Source: an uncultured Bacteroidota bacterium (GTDB lineage Bacteria > Bacteroidota > Bacteroidia > Chitinophagales > LD1). From it: DNA of 37,156 nt. The stretch lies in contig CAIXBT010000148.1 of assembly GCA_903917755.1 (NCBI GenBank), positions 1 to 37,156 on the forward strand. The letters run 5' to 3'. Numbering within the stretch: position 1 is the first letter of the stretch; every line of letters starts with the position of its first letter. The notes under the pieces are model-generated. The model was not told the DNA's origin, did no database searches, and was given only the letters and a program-made list of their open reading frames with translations. Both the position numbers and the translations under genes were made by a program. Below are positions 18,899 to 28,547 of the stretch, piece after piece.

Positions 18899-19225
18899 TC
18901 ATTTTACTGTGATATATATTTCATATTCACGTGGAGAAAGCACTTGTTTATTGCTGCCGTCCTGATCTGTGGCATCATTCATGCCGCTGCCAAGAGAAGG
19001 CAAAGTATCATGCGTCACAAATGTTTTGACCATCGAGCGGTTCTTCCATACTTTGTGAGTAGTGGTCAGCATGTCGTAAGTCTCATTGAGATGAGAGACG
19101 GCGACTTCAGTCTCTATTGAACCATCTTTGTCTACCATTTTTACTTTGTCTTCGGGTACTGTATTAGAGTCACATCCGCTCAGCAGAAGCAAAGCTGCCA
19201 GGATAAATGAAACAGTCATTCTCAT
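18899..19225 (-). CDS. Small lipoprotein of unknown function in the ATP-grasp operon
   Basis: MRMTVSFILAALLLLSGC lipobox; 4 nt upstream of the next gene. Confidence 0.7.
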   Translation of the reverse strand: MRMTVSFILAALLLLSGCDSNTVPEDKVKMVDKDGSIETEVAVSHLNETYDMLTTTHKVWKNRSMVKTFVTHDTLPSLGSGMNDATDQDGSNKQVLSPREYEIYITVK

Positions 19226-19265
19226 GAGATATATTTTATGTAATTGGTATTTCTTTGGCCGTAGG

Positions 19266-19295
19266 CAAAGTATACATTTTTATGCTTTTGACAAA
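19266..19295 (-). promoter_or_regulatory. Putative Bacteroidetes promoter internal to the lipoprotein/ATP-grasp operon
   Basis: Minus strand TTTG-N17-TATACTTTG, close to the TTTG/TAnnTTTG consensus (one extra spacer base in the -7 box), upstream of the 19225 start. Confidence 0.45.
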
Positions 19296-19308
19296 CTGGT
19301 CACTCAGA

Positions 19309-19623
19309 TCATGAAGAAAAACTGTGTGTCAAACCATGAACCCCGAAACCTCCGCGTTCTATGGTTGTACTATGTTTATGGTTAGGGCCGGTATAAAAAC
19401 TGCTAGGTACCTGAAAGTATAAAAATGACCCATTTCTGTCGTATTGGTTGCCAGGTGTAAAAGACGTACTGTCTGATAGAAATGCTTTATTCCAATGCTC
19501 CGGCATACTGGTATCGGGTGGGATATAACTGTTGTACTGGGTTTCATAGGAAGGAAGCGGCGAACGACAGGATGCCAAAGCCGAGGTGATCAGAACAAGT
19601 GACAGCAACTTTGATTTTTTCAT
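19309..19623 (-). CDS. Small lipoprotein with C-terminal RGGFG motif, paralog of 18568..18894
   Basis: MKKSKLLSLVLITSALASC; C-terminus TTIERGGFGVHGLTHSFSS. Confidence 0.75.
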   Translation of the reverse strand: MKKSKLLSLVLITSALASCRSPLPSYETQYNSYIPPDTSMPEHWNKAFLSDSTSFTPGNQYDRNGSFLYFQVPSSFYTGPNHKHSTTIERGGFGVHGLTHSFSS

Positions 19624-19849
19624 AAAGTAAATATTTAGGTGGCTCTATGCACAAGATACTGGTGGCTGGCTTAAAAGAACCTTAAATTCAGACATTTTTA
19701 AGGCCTTTAAAGCGGGATTTAACTCATATTGTGATTGCAGGAGGGCGATGAAGGCTGAAAATAAATTCCGCCTTTTTTCCTTATTTTCGCAGTCCGTTTG
19801 ACTTTTTCGAGGTCAGATATTTATCAAACATCCTTAATACTATTACTAA

Positions 19850-21538
19850 ATGGCAGAGCCGGTTTCCAATAGAATCATTTTCTCGATGGTCGATGTGAGC
19901 AAGACCATACCGCCCACCAAGCAGATATTGAAAAACATATATCTGAGTTTCTTTTATGGTGCCAAGATCGGTATCATAGGTCTCAACGGCTCAGGTAAGT
20001 CTACGCTGATGAAGATCATCGCAGGCATAGACCAGAACTTTCAGGGCAAGATCGAAAGCACAAAAGACTTCACCGTAGGCTATCTCGAGCAGGAGCCTAA
20101 ACTGGACGACACCAAGACGGTGATAGACGTGATCCGTGAGGGCAAGAAAGAGATCTTTGATATTCTCAATGAATACAACGCTATCAGCGAGCAGATGGGC
20201 GAACCTGAGGTATATGAGAACGCTGACAAGATGGACAAACTGCTGGACCGTCAAGGTACGCTGCAGGATAAGATCGATGCGGCCAATGCCTGGGAGATCG
20301 ACACTGTGCTGGAGCGCGCTATGGATGCGCTGCAGGTGCCTGATGGTGATGCACTGGTCAAGAACCTCTCCGGAGGTGAGCGCAGACGTGTGGCACTCTG
20401 CCGACTGCTGCTGCAGGAGCCGGATGTGCTGCTGCTCGATGAGCCGACTAACCACCTCGATGCTGAGTCTATCTTATGGCTGGAGCATCACCTGGAGCAA
20501 TATAAAGGTACGGTGATCTGTATCACACACGATAGATACTTCCTCGACAATGTGGCCGGATGGATACTCGAACTGGATGGTGGCAAGGGAATACCTTTCA
20601 AAGGAAACTATACCTCATGGCTGGAGCAGAAGCAGGCGCGTCTGGCGCAGGAGGACCGTGAAGACAGCAGACGCCAGAAGGTGCTGCAACGTGAGCTCGA
20701 GTGGGTACGTGCAGGAGCCAAGGGCCGACAGAGCAAAGGTAAAGCCCGTCTGGCCAACTATGAGAAGATGCTCGGTGATGATGAGAAGCAGAAAGATGAA
20801 AAACTGGAGATATACATACCGCCTGGTCCGCGTCTGGGCAATAAGGTGATCGAGGCGCATGATATATCAAAAGCATTCGATGATAAACTGCTCTATGAGC
20901 ACCTGAACTTCAAACTGCCTCAGGGCGGTATAGTCGGTATCATCGGACCGAACGGTGCCGGTAAGACGACTCTCTTCCGCATGATCATGGGTGAGGAAAA
21001 ACCCGACACAGGTACATTCGAAGTAGGTGAGACCGTGAAGATCTCTTATGTAGATCAGGCACACTCTGATATCGATCCTGAGAAAACCGTTTTCGAAACC
21101 ATCACCAATGGCGATGAGTGGATCGAGACCGGCAAGATCAAGATGAATAGCCGAGGCTATGTATCGCGATTTAACTTCGCCGGCGGCGACCAGCAGAAGA
21201 AGGTCAAGATGCTCTCCGGTGGTGAACGCAATCGCCTCCATCTCGCACTTACGCTCCGCCAGGAAGCCAATGTGCTGCTGCTCGATGAGCCAACCAACGA
21301 TCTCGATATAAATACCATTCGCGCACTCGAAGAAGCTCTTGATAACTTCGCGGGCTGTGCGGTGATCATCTCTCACGATCGGTGGTTCCTAGATAGGGTA
21401 TGTACGCATATACTGGCCTTCGAAGGTGACGCCACGGCATATTACTTCGAGGGGGGCTTCTCAGAATACGAAGAGAACCGTAAGCAGCGCCAGGGCGAGC
21501 AGATCAAGAAGTTCAAGTATAAGAAGCTGGTGAAGTAA
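19850..21538 (+). CDS. ettA: Energy-dependent translational throttle protein EttA (ABC-F)
   Basis: Two ABC cassettes (GLNGSGKST, GPNGAGKTT; LSGGERRRVALCRLL, LSGGERNRLHLALTL); EttA-like N-terminus and linker. Confidence 0.93.
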   Translation: MAEPVSNRIIFSMVDVSKTIPPTKQILKNIYLSFFYGAKIGIIGLNGSGKSTLMKIIAGIDQNFQGKIESTKDFTVGYLEQEPKLDDTKTVIDVIREGKKEIFDILNEYNAISEQMGEPEVYENADKMDKLLDRQGTLQDKIDAANAWEIDTVLERAMDALQVPDGDALVKNLSGGERRRVALCRLLLQEPDVLLLDEPTNHLDAESILWLEHHLEQYKGTVICITHDRYFLDNVAGWILELDGGKGIPFKGNYTSWLEQKQARLAQEDREDSRRQKVLQRELEWVRAGAKGRQSKGKARLANYEKMLGDDEKQKDEKLEIYIPPGPRLGNKVIEAHDISKAFDDKLLYEHLNFKLPQGGIVGIIGPNGAGKTTLFRMIMGEEKPDTGTFEVGETVKISYVDQAHSDIDPEKTVFETITNGDEWIETGKIKMNSRGYVSRFNFAGGDQQKKVKMLSGGERNRLHLALTLRQEANVLLLDEPTNDLDINTIRALEEALDNFAGCAVIISHDRWFLDRVCTHILAFEGDATAYYFEGGFSEYEENRKQRQGEQIKKFKYKKLVK

Positions 21539-21708
21539 ATGGTGGTGGGTGAGCGGTGAATCGCTGTATTAGTTTAGTTCATTGTAACTATTTGTCTTCA
21601 GTTTGTATGTATCGATACGTCAGAACTGGATCGCTGACATATTCTGTCTGGTTTTACAGCTACCAAGTGGAAGTTTATCTTTCATTATTAGGATTTTATT
21701 AGATAGCA

Positions 21709-23279
21709 ATGATAAATTTAAGGCGTAATAAATGTATCTTGAAATCAATGTTTACTCGAAGAATATTACTCTTGATAGTCGTATTAAGCATAGCAATATT
21801 ATGCCTGTTCAATTACTTTTTTGGGTATACTCTACTGGCATCTCCTGAACTTATTCAAAAGTGGTTTCCCAGATTCGGATGGTTATGGTTGCACATCCGT
21901 GATTTTTTGAATTTATTTTTGGTAAGTATATTTATCATCAGCTTATCAGCTTTTTTGTGGTTTTATAGTTCTAATATTGCAATTGCAGTAAGGCAGTACC
22001 GGCTAGAACTTAGATTGTCAATAATCAGCAGTATTTTTATTTTGACCATAGGGGAGGTCGCATTGCGACAAATCGGTTATCGTCCGGGGCACATTAACTA
22101 CCTTTATAATCCAACTACTTTTGTAGATTCATTGATCGAATACAAAGGCTATCTGGCCGATGAAAACGCAATGACCTATACAGATCCGCTGGTAGCAGAT
22201 AAGTTACATACGTATCTTAAATTAAAAAACAGCGTAAATCCATCTGAAGAGGATAGCGCTTCGCGAATGGATTGGAGCAAAGTGGCCTGGGACATCAGCC
22301 AACTGACCTCATCATATTTCGATGTTATTTCGGCTAAGGATACGAGTGAGTTTACCAATTTTTACCAGGCCATTAAAAAGAAGCCACGGCCCGATCCATT
22401 TGATTCGTTGATCCTGAATTACGTTTTCACACCGATCAATAAAGAAGGGTTTAGGAGTATTGAATTTCGAAAGCGATCTACAAAAAAAAGGATTTTATTT
22501 ATTGGCGACTCCTTCACTTTTGGTATGACTGCGAGCAACCGACTCGCCAGTTTTTATGACAGACGTCTAGCCAGAGGTTATGAAGTATATAATACAGGCA
22601 TAATAGGCGCTGACCCTCCACAGTACCTTGCTGTAGCCGAGAAATATATCCCTTTACTGAAACCTGATATTGTCATTATCAATTTTTATCTAGGCAACGA
22701 TATCCAATACTACAGGCAGAACTTTAGACCATATCAGACTTATTTTTATCGCTCAAATGCAGGCGCGTTGCTTGCTTGTCCTTTTGGAGTGCCTATGAAA
22801 AATGCCAGAGAGGCTTGGGAGTTAGACAGAGATTACAATATGATCCCCATCGACAGATCTTTACTGAATAAAGTTTGCAGCAAATTAGCGATCACTACTC
22901 TATTCTGGAATGCATTCAGAAATGTTTTTCATTTCGAAACTCACAGTGCCAGATATAAAGATTTTTTAAAGAGGGCAGATGCTTTTAAAATAGATCACCC
23001 GGATGCCAATGATAGAATACCGATCATCGAAAAGTTGTGTATAGACAATGATTCAAAATTCGTCCTTTCTGTAATACCCAGCTTAAAGGGAGATGGGCGG
23101 ATATTGAAATATGCCGGAGATGATAAGCGTTTATTCCCTGCTCAATCTTTTTTGAGGATAAGGAACTTATCGAGTCAGACTATTGCGCCAATGGTGATAC
23201 ACACTTCAATGATAGAGGCCACCTGAAGTATGCAGCCTATTTGCAAAAGATCATAGACTCGCTTTCTGCTCAGCAGTAA
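21709..23279 (+). CDS. Membrane-anchored SGNH/GDSL hydrolase-like protein, C-terminus frameshifted
   Basis: Frame-0 ORF 21709..23226 has N-terminal TM segments and GDS box (ILFIGDSFTFGM); catalytic C-terminal DTHFNDRGHLKYAAYLQKIIDSLSAQQ* is in the -1 frame after T6 at 23148-23153, ending 23279. Confidence 0.7.
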
Positions 23280-23361
23280 ACTGAAATAATGAAACAAATT
23301 TAATTCTTGGATCACATATAGTCCGGATTTGTAATCCCGAACTTATAGCATATTTTCAGGT

Positions 23362-24276
23362 ATGAAAAAACTTCTTTGTGCAGTTGCTTTCTATGTTTTA
23401 GGCTGTCAGGTATCGATGGGAGGGACTGATGCACAGCGTTACAAGGATATCGTTTTCCATGAAATAAAGATCGATAGTGTGGTCTACAGCATAGAGGGAG
23501 GCAAGCCTCTGTATATGGATGTATATCAGCCTGTGGGCGATACTGCTGTTCAAAGACCTCTGGTGATACTGGCACATGGCGGGGCCTTTATGCATGGCAA
23601 CAGACATGAAGAGAGCGTGCCTCGTATCTGCCGGGAGCTTGCCATGAGGGGATTTGTGACGGTGAGCATTGACTACAGGCTTACAAACCTGCTAAGTATG
23701 GCATCGAGGCGCAGTGCATTCAGCGCAATGATAAGGTCGGTGGCCGACGGTCGCAACAGCGTACGCTGGTTCATACTCGATGCTGCTAAAGCAAATGCCT
23801 ACCGCATAGACACAAAGAAGATATTTTTCGGAGGCAGTTCTGCGGGTGCGATACTGGCAGAGCAACTCGCATATATCGATAGCGCTGGCGAGTGTCGGGG
23901 TATTCTTTGCAAAGTGGTAAATAAATATCTGCCTGATAGCTGCGCTCTGCCTCCGCATGCTATACGCGGATTCATAAGCCTGGCAGGTGCAGTGCTTGAT
24001 ACTAATCTGATCGGCCCCGGACAAGCTCCGCTGCTGCATATACACGGCGATGCGGATAATGTGGTGCCCTATGGAAATAAACGCGCCGTAAATGGCCTTG
24101 CGCCCTTCAGGCTGGCAGGGCTCGGGGCAAGCAGGCCGAGATATGTGTCACAGCGGCTCGATTTTGCAGAGTATGTATTCAGCAAAGGCGGGCATACGCC
24201 ATGGGACTATGATAGCAAGGCTTTTAAAATAGTAATAGAGCAGATGGTCGGCTTCCTCAATAAAGAGATGAACTGA
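23362..24276 (+). CDS. Secreted alpha/beta hydrolase (carboxylesterase/BD-FAE-like)
   Basis: Signal peptide, PLVILAHGGAFMHGN oxyanion-hole motif, IFFGGSSAGAILA nucleophile elbow, LLHIHGDADNVVPYG. Confidence 0.88.
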   Translation: MKKLLCAVAFYVLGCQVSMGGTDAQRYKDIVFHEIKIDSVVYSIEGGKPLYMDVYQPVGDTAVQRPLVILAHGGAFMHGNRHEESVPRICRELAMRGFVTVSIDYRLTNLLSMASRRSAFSAMIRSVADGRNSVRWFILDAAKANAYRIDTKKIFFGGSSAGAILAEQLAYIDSAGECRGILCKVVNKYLPDSCALPPHAIRGFISLAGAVLDTNLIGPGQAPLLHIHGDADNVVPYGNKRAVNGLAPFRLAGLGASRPRYVSQRLDFAEYVFSKGGHTPWDYDSKAFKIVIEQMVGFLNKEMN

Positions 24277-24382
24277 AAACTCAGATCAGGTTTCCTTTTT
24301 CAATGAAAAATGTGTAGACTAGTATCAGCATTTTAAAGATATTTTCAGTTATAATATTTTAATAATCAAAATACCATTTACC

Positions 24383-25021
24383 ATGGGAGCATTAGACAAC
24401 AAAACCATTCTTTTCTCGGGCGTATTCGATGGATATGACCGCAAAGATCTCGAAGAGCAGGCAAAGGCAGCCGGCGCGAAGCTACTGTCAGGTGTCACAA
24501 AAAATCTTGACTATCTGGTGGCCGGCGAAAAGATGGGCCCGCAGAAAAAAGAAAAAGCAGATGAGCTCGGTGTGCCGATCATCAGCCTCTCTGACTTCTT
24601 TGCCATGTTGCCGGAGGAGGCCCCGGTAGAAGTTGACATAGAGGCATTAGAAGTAAGGCTGGCGGCTTTTCTGAAAGCGAATTACACGGACGTTACTGAC
24701 TCAGGTTACTTTAATTATAAGGGCACCAACTTTCAGGCAGTATTCAATGATGACGGATTTCTGATCAGCATGGGTATAGCCGAGTATTACGATAATGTAG
24801 ACGCCGTGCTGAAAGGGATATCGACTATCAACAAGGGCCTCGATAAAAAGCTGCTGGCTCGAATGATGGAGCGGGATGCCTATTTCGGTGTAGAAGCAGT
24901 AGTGAGTCCTGCCAGGTATTCTGAAGAGCTGGCAAAACAAATGATCGAGGATATCATCACTGTCAAGGAGCTTCCGAAAGTTGTAACCTTTTCAGAAAAA
25001 TACGGAGAGGATTTTTATTGA
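24383..25021 (+). CDS. BRCT domain protein fused to an uncharacterised C-terminal domain
   Basis: N-terminal DNKTILFSGVFDGYDRKDLEEQAKAAGAKLLSGVTKNLDYLVAGEKMGPQKKEKADELGVPIISLSDFFAML resembles LigA BRCT; C-terminal about 120 aa is shared with the next ORF. Confidence 0.88.
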   Translation: MGALDNKTILFSGVFDGYDRKDLEEQAKAAGAKLLSGVTKNLDYLVAGEKMGPQKKEKADELGVPIISLSDFFAMLPEEAPVEVDIEALEVRLAAFLKANYTDVTDSGYFNYKGTNFQAVFNDDGFLISMGIAEYYDNVDAVLKGISTINKGLDKKLLARMMERDAYFGVEAVVSPARYSEELAKQMIEDIITVKELPKVVTFSEKYGEDFY

Positions 25022-25039
25022 TCAAAACATCTGATCTAT

Positions 25040-25468
25040 ATGCCATCAAAGGAAAAATCGACTGATAAAAAGACCAAAGAGCCCGTATCGCTTATGGATC
25101 ACCTGGGTGCATTTCTGAGAGCGAATTTCGGAAAAGTGACCGGTGAGGGCGGCTACAGGTTTTCATATAAAAAGACCGCATTTCAAGCCACATTCAATAA
25201 CGATGGATTTTACATCAGCATATGTTTGGCTGAATACTATGAACATGTAGAGGAAGTACTGAAAGGCATCAAGACCATCAACAAAGGCCTGGATAAAAAA
25301 CTGCTGGCTCGAATGATGGAGCGGGATGCTTATATCGGTGTAGAGGCCGTTGCCCGTCCCAAAAACTATTCCGATAAACTGGCTATGCAGATGATCGAGG
25401 ATATCATTACCGTGAAAGATATGCCTGAAGTGAAAGCCTTCGTCGAGCAATACGGTGAAGCGGATTGA
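25040..25468 (+). CDS. Uncharacterised domain protein, tandem paralog of the C-terminal half of 24383..25021
   Basis: TINKGLDKKLLARMMERDAY.GVEAV near-identical in both; MIEDIITVK shared. Confidence 0.85.
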   Translation: MPSKEKSTDKKTKEPVSLMDHLGAFLRANFGKVTGEGGYRFSYKKTAFQATFNNDGFYISICLAEYYEHVEEVLKGIKTINKGLDKKLLARMMERDAYIGVEAVARPKNYSDKLAMQMIEDIITVKDMPEVKAFVEQYGEAD

Positions 25469-25490
25469 ACGCTCAATAAGCTTTGTACCA

Positions 25491-26753
25491 TCAAGGTTTC
25501 ACCAGTAGTTTGCCCATAGCAAGGACGATGCGTTTGAATATCGGGCCATGCGATCGCGGGTGACCTTCGAGAAAGCCATCAAAGAACATTTTAGTATATA
25601 CCACCGCAAACAGCGCACAGTTGATGTGTTTGAACTTGCGGCCTGCATGCCATAACTCTACATTGGTACTGCCATTTTTTTTCATGGTCTCATATGCCTT
25701 GACAGAGTTTCTGTAGGTCACCTGATCGTCACCTTTGCAGTAGCACAACTCTGTCGGTGATTCGGGTTTCCAGTCATATACATTGTTTGACGCGAGGTAT
25801 TTTCTGAATGGCGAATCCTTGTTCTGATCAAAGTCTCTGTAGAATTCAGGCTTCACTGCTTTGAAGCAGGTATCGGGCAGGCAGGAGTTGATGAACTCTA
25901 TAGGCCATTGTCCGGTCATCAGCGACGGTATGATCGTATCATAAGGATGGCATAGCAGTTCGCCCATCTGCGGCTGACTATCCCGACTCTCATAGAATGA
26001 TGACATGAGCAGCATCAGATAGCCGGGGTTGTCATTAGGTTTGGCGCGTGCGTCATAGACAGTACTCTCGATATCATAGGGGCCGCTCATAGGTGAGGCC
26101 GCTGTGACAGGAAAACGATCCTTGTATTTCTCCTGAAGCAATTTATAAGTAGCCATCGAGGCATGTCCGCCCTGCGAATAGCCGGTCAGAAATAAATTCT
26201 TGCTGGTATTGACCGATAGCGATGGAAGCAGATCGGTCACAGCTATCAGCATATCTACAGACGCACTGGCCTCTGTGGGTGCGTTGAGATATATCTGGTT
26301 TCTCTCACCTTCGCCTATACCTATATAGTCGGGCCAGACCACCACATAGCCGTCAGTCGCAAATCCAAGACAGATGGCCTGTTCATCTTTGCCATCGAAA
26401 TAGAGGTCGCGGCAGGTATTGGTACCGTGATTATATATCATCAGTGGTGCGGCTCTTTTGGCACCCTGAGGCACATATAGCACACCTGAGGCTTTGACGA
26501 TCTTGCCATCTGAGTGTGTAGTATAGTAAAATATCTCATAAACATTCAGCCCTTCTTTGGCTGCGAGGATTAGCTTGGGAATATGCTGCTCTTTGAAAAG
26601 AGTCTTCATATCCTGCGGCGAAAAGCTCCTGAGTAGCCTGTATTCTACTAGCTGCCCAGCTTGTTTTTGCGCAAATGTCTGATGCGACATCAGCGACAGA
26701 AATAATATCCATAAAAAAGGCGCAAGTATGCGTGGATGTATTACAAAAGGCAT
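25491..26753 (-). CDS. Secreted alpha/beta hydrolase (secretory lipase-like)
   Basis: Signal peptide; LFLTGYSQGGHASMATYKLLQEKY nucleophile elbow; paralog of 26880..28109. Confidence 0.85.
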   Translation of the reverse strand: MPFVIHPRILAPFLWILFLSLMSHQTFAQKQAGQLVEYRLLRSFSPQDMKTLFKEQHIPKLILAAKEGLNVYEIFYYTTHSDGKIVKASGVLYVPQGAKRAAPLMIYNHGTNTCRDLYFDGKDEQAICLGFATDGYVVVWPDYIGIGEGERNQIYLNAPTEASASVDMLIAVTDLLPSLSVNTSKNLFLTGYSQGGHASMATYKLLQEKYKDRFPVTAASPMSGPYDIESTVYDARAKPNDNPGYLMLLMSSFYESRDSQPQMGELLCHPYDTIIPSLMTGQWPIEFINSCLPDTCFKAVKPEFYRDFDQNKDSPFRKYLASNNVYDWKPESPTELCYCKGDDQVTYRNSVKAYETMKKNGSTNVELWHAGRKFKHINCALFAVVYTKMFFDGFLEGHPRSHGPIFKRIVLAMGKLLVKP

Positions 26754-26879
26754 GGTATGAAAATTTCGCTGGCGAAAGTAATGTACATTATAAATAAAAT
26801 TAGTTAAATGTGAGTTAAATATGATATGAAAAAATATTTGTATTTACTGACAACTGGTAACTGATCACCGACAATAGAT

Positions 26880-28109
26880 TTAAGGTTTCACAAACAGTTT
26901 GCCGATATTCAGTAATGCGCGTTTACCAAGTGGCCCGTGCGACATCGGGTGGCCTTTCAGAAAGCCATCAAAGTACATTTTGGTATATACCACTGCGAAG
27001 GTGGCGCAGTTGATATGCCTGAACTTTCGGCCCACCATCCATAGTTCCACGTTCTTGCTTCCGTTTTTCTTCATGGCATTATAGGCCGTGATGGAGTTCT
27101 TGTAGGGCACCTGTTCGTCATGCATACAGTAGCACAACTCCGTAGGCGATTCCGGCTTCCAGTCATAGATATTATTGGCCCGCAGGTATTTTCTGAAAGA
27201 TGAATTCTCATCTTCAAATTCTTTAAATATTTCAGGTTTCAGGGTCTTCATACATATATCTGGCAGTAGGGCATTGAGTACTTCTTCGGGCCAGCATCCA
27301 TTCATCATGGGAGGTATCAGCGTATCATAAGGCGGCACAAGCACGCGCCCCATCTGCATCATACTGTCTTTGCTCTCGTAGTAGGATGCCAGCAACATCA
27401 TCAGGTACACAGGGTTCTCATTGGGCAGCAGGCGGGCTTCATATACGGTGCGCTCTATATCATAAGGGCCACTCATGGGCGATGCAGCCGTGATCGGAAA
27501 ACGCTCTTTGTATTTCTCCTGCAGCAATCTGTAGGTAGCTAAACATGCATGTCCGCCCTGCGAGTAGCCGGTCAGAAACAGGTCCTTATTGGTCTTCACA
27601 GATAACGAGGGTAGCAGATCACTCACCACGAGCAGCATATCTACCGTGGCACCGGCTTCCGTAGGGGCATTGAGCATGATCTGGTTGCCCTCGCCTTCGC
27701 CCATTCCGATATAGTCTGGGCATAGCACGACATAACCATCGGTAGCAAAGGCCAGACAGATGACCTGCTCATCTTTGCCATTGAAATAAATATCGCGGCA
27801 GGCATAGGAGCCGTGATTGTATACCAGAACGGGAGATGGCTTGTCGCCCTGCGGCACATATAGCTGGCCCGATGCTCTGACCAGTCGGCCATCTGCATGC
27901 CTAGTGTAATAATGTATCTCATATACATTCAGGCCCTCACGTGCTGCGAATATCACTTTGGGGATGTGCTCTGCCTTCAACCATTGTTTTACCTCATCTG
28001 CAGAGAAGCTTCTGATCAGCCTGTAGTCAATGAGTTTAGCTGCCTGCCCGGATGCCTGACTGTGCCATAGCAGCGGCACTATCAATATCCAAAGAAAAAA
28101 TTTGTGCAT
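26880..28109 (-). CDS. Secreted alpha/beta hydrolase (secretory lipase-like), tandem paralog
   Basis: LFLTGYSQGGHACLATYRLLQEKYKERFPITAASPMSGPYDIE; signal-peptide start MHKFFLWILIVPLLW preferred over upstream 28160. Confidence 0.85.
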   Translation of the reverse strand: MHKFFLWILIVPLLWHSQASGQAAKLIDYRLIRSFSADEVKQWLKAEHIPKVIFAAREGLNVYEIHYYTRHADGRLVRASGQLYVPQGDKPSPVLVYNHGSYACRDIYFNGKDEQVICLAFATDGYVVLCPDYIGMGEGEGNQIMLNAPTEAGATVDMLLVVSDLLPSLSVKTNKDLFLTGYSQGGHACLATYRLLQEKYKERFPITAASPMSGPYDIERTVYEARLLPNENPVYLMMLLASYYESKDSMMQMGRVLVPPYDTLIPPMMNGCWPEEVLNALLPDICMKTLKPEIFKEFEDENSSFRKYLRANNIYDWKPESPTELCYCMHDEQVPYKNSITAYNAMKKNGSKNVELWMVGRKFRHINCATFAVVYTKMYFDGFLKGHPMSHGPLGKRALLNIGKLFVKP

Positions 28110-28547
28110 GATGAAGACGGAGTTGAAAAATGTTCGGTGAAAATAATGAACCATGTACAAAGGCGGACGCTATATCTTTCAAAGCTCGATTAAACGGGAT
28201 GAACGGCATTGCGGAGACGGTTTTTATCACACCAGAAACGGGGAACATAACTTGACACTTTTTTCATTTATATATAAATGGAAATTCATATTTGACATTA
28301 TGGATCACTTTTTTCGAAAAAACTAATACCCTAAAAGTCAATTGCTTCAATATTTGCGAAAATGAAATGAGTTTTTTAAATATGCATAATGAACATTTAT
28401 TTGCTTTAAATAATTAATAAGTGTAAATATAGTTAATTGCTGTGTAAATTTCAAATGCTTTTGTGAAAACAGAAAAGTCCTGGTACAACACAAAACTAGG
28501 TAAGCAGATTCCCTCTCACTATAAGGCACACTATCATTTCTTCACTT

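Noticed and set aside
20136-20849. Two Arg/Cys/Trp-rich plus-strand ORFs inside ettA
   Set aside because: Out-of-frame shadow ORFs within a strongly supported ABC-F gene.
28347-28529. 60-aa minus-strand ORF in AT-rich region
   Set aside because: Composition typical of random AT-rich sequence; no domain or start context.
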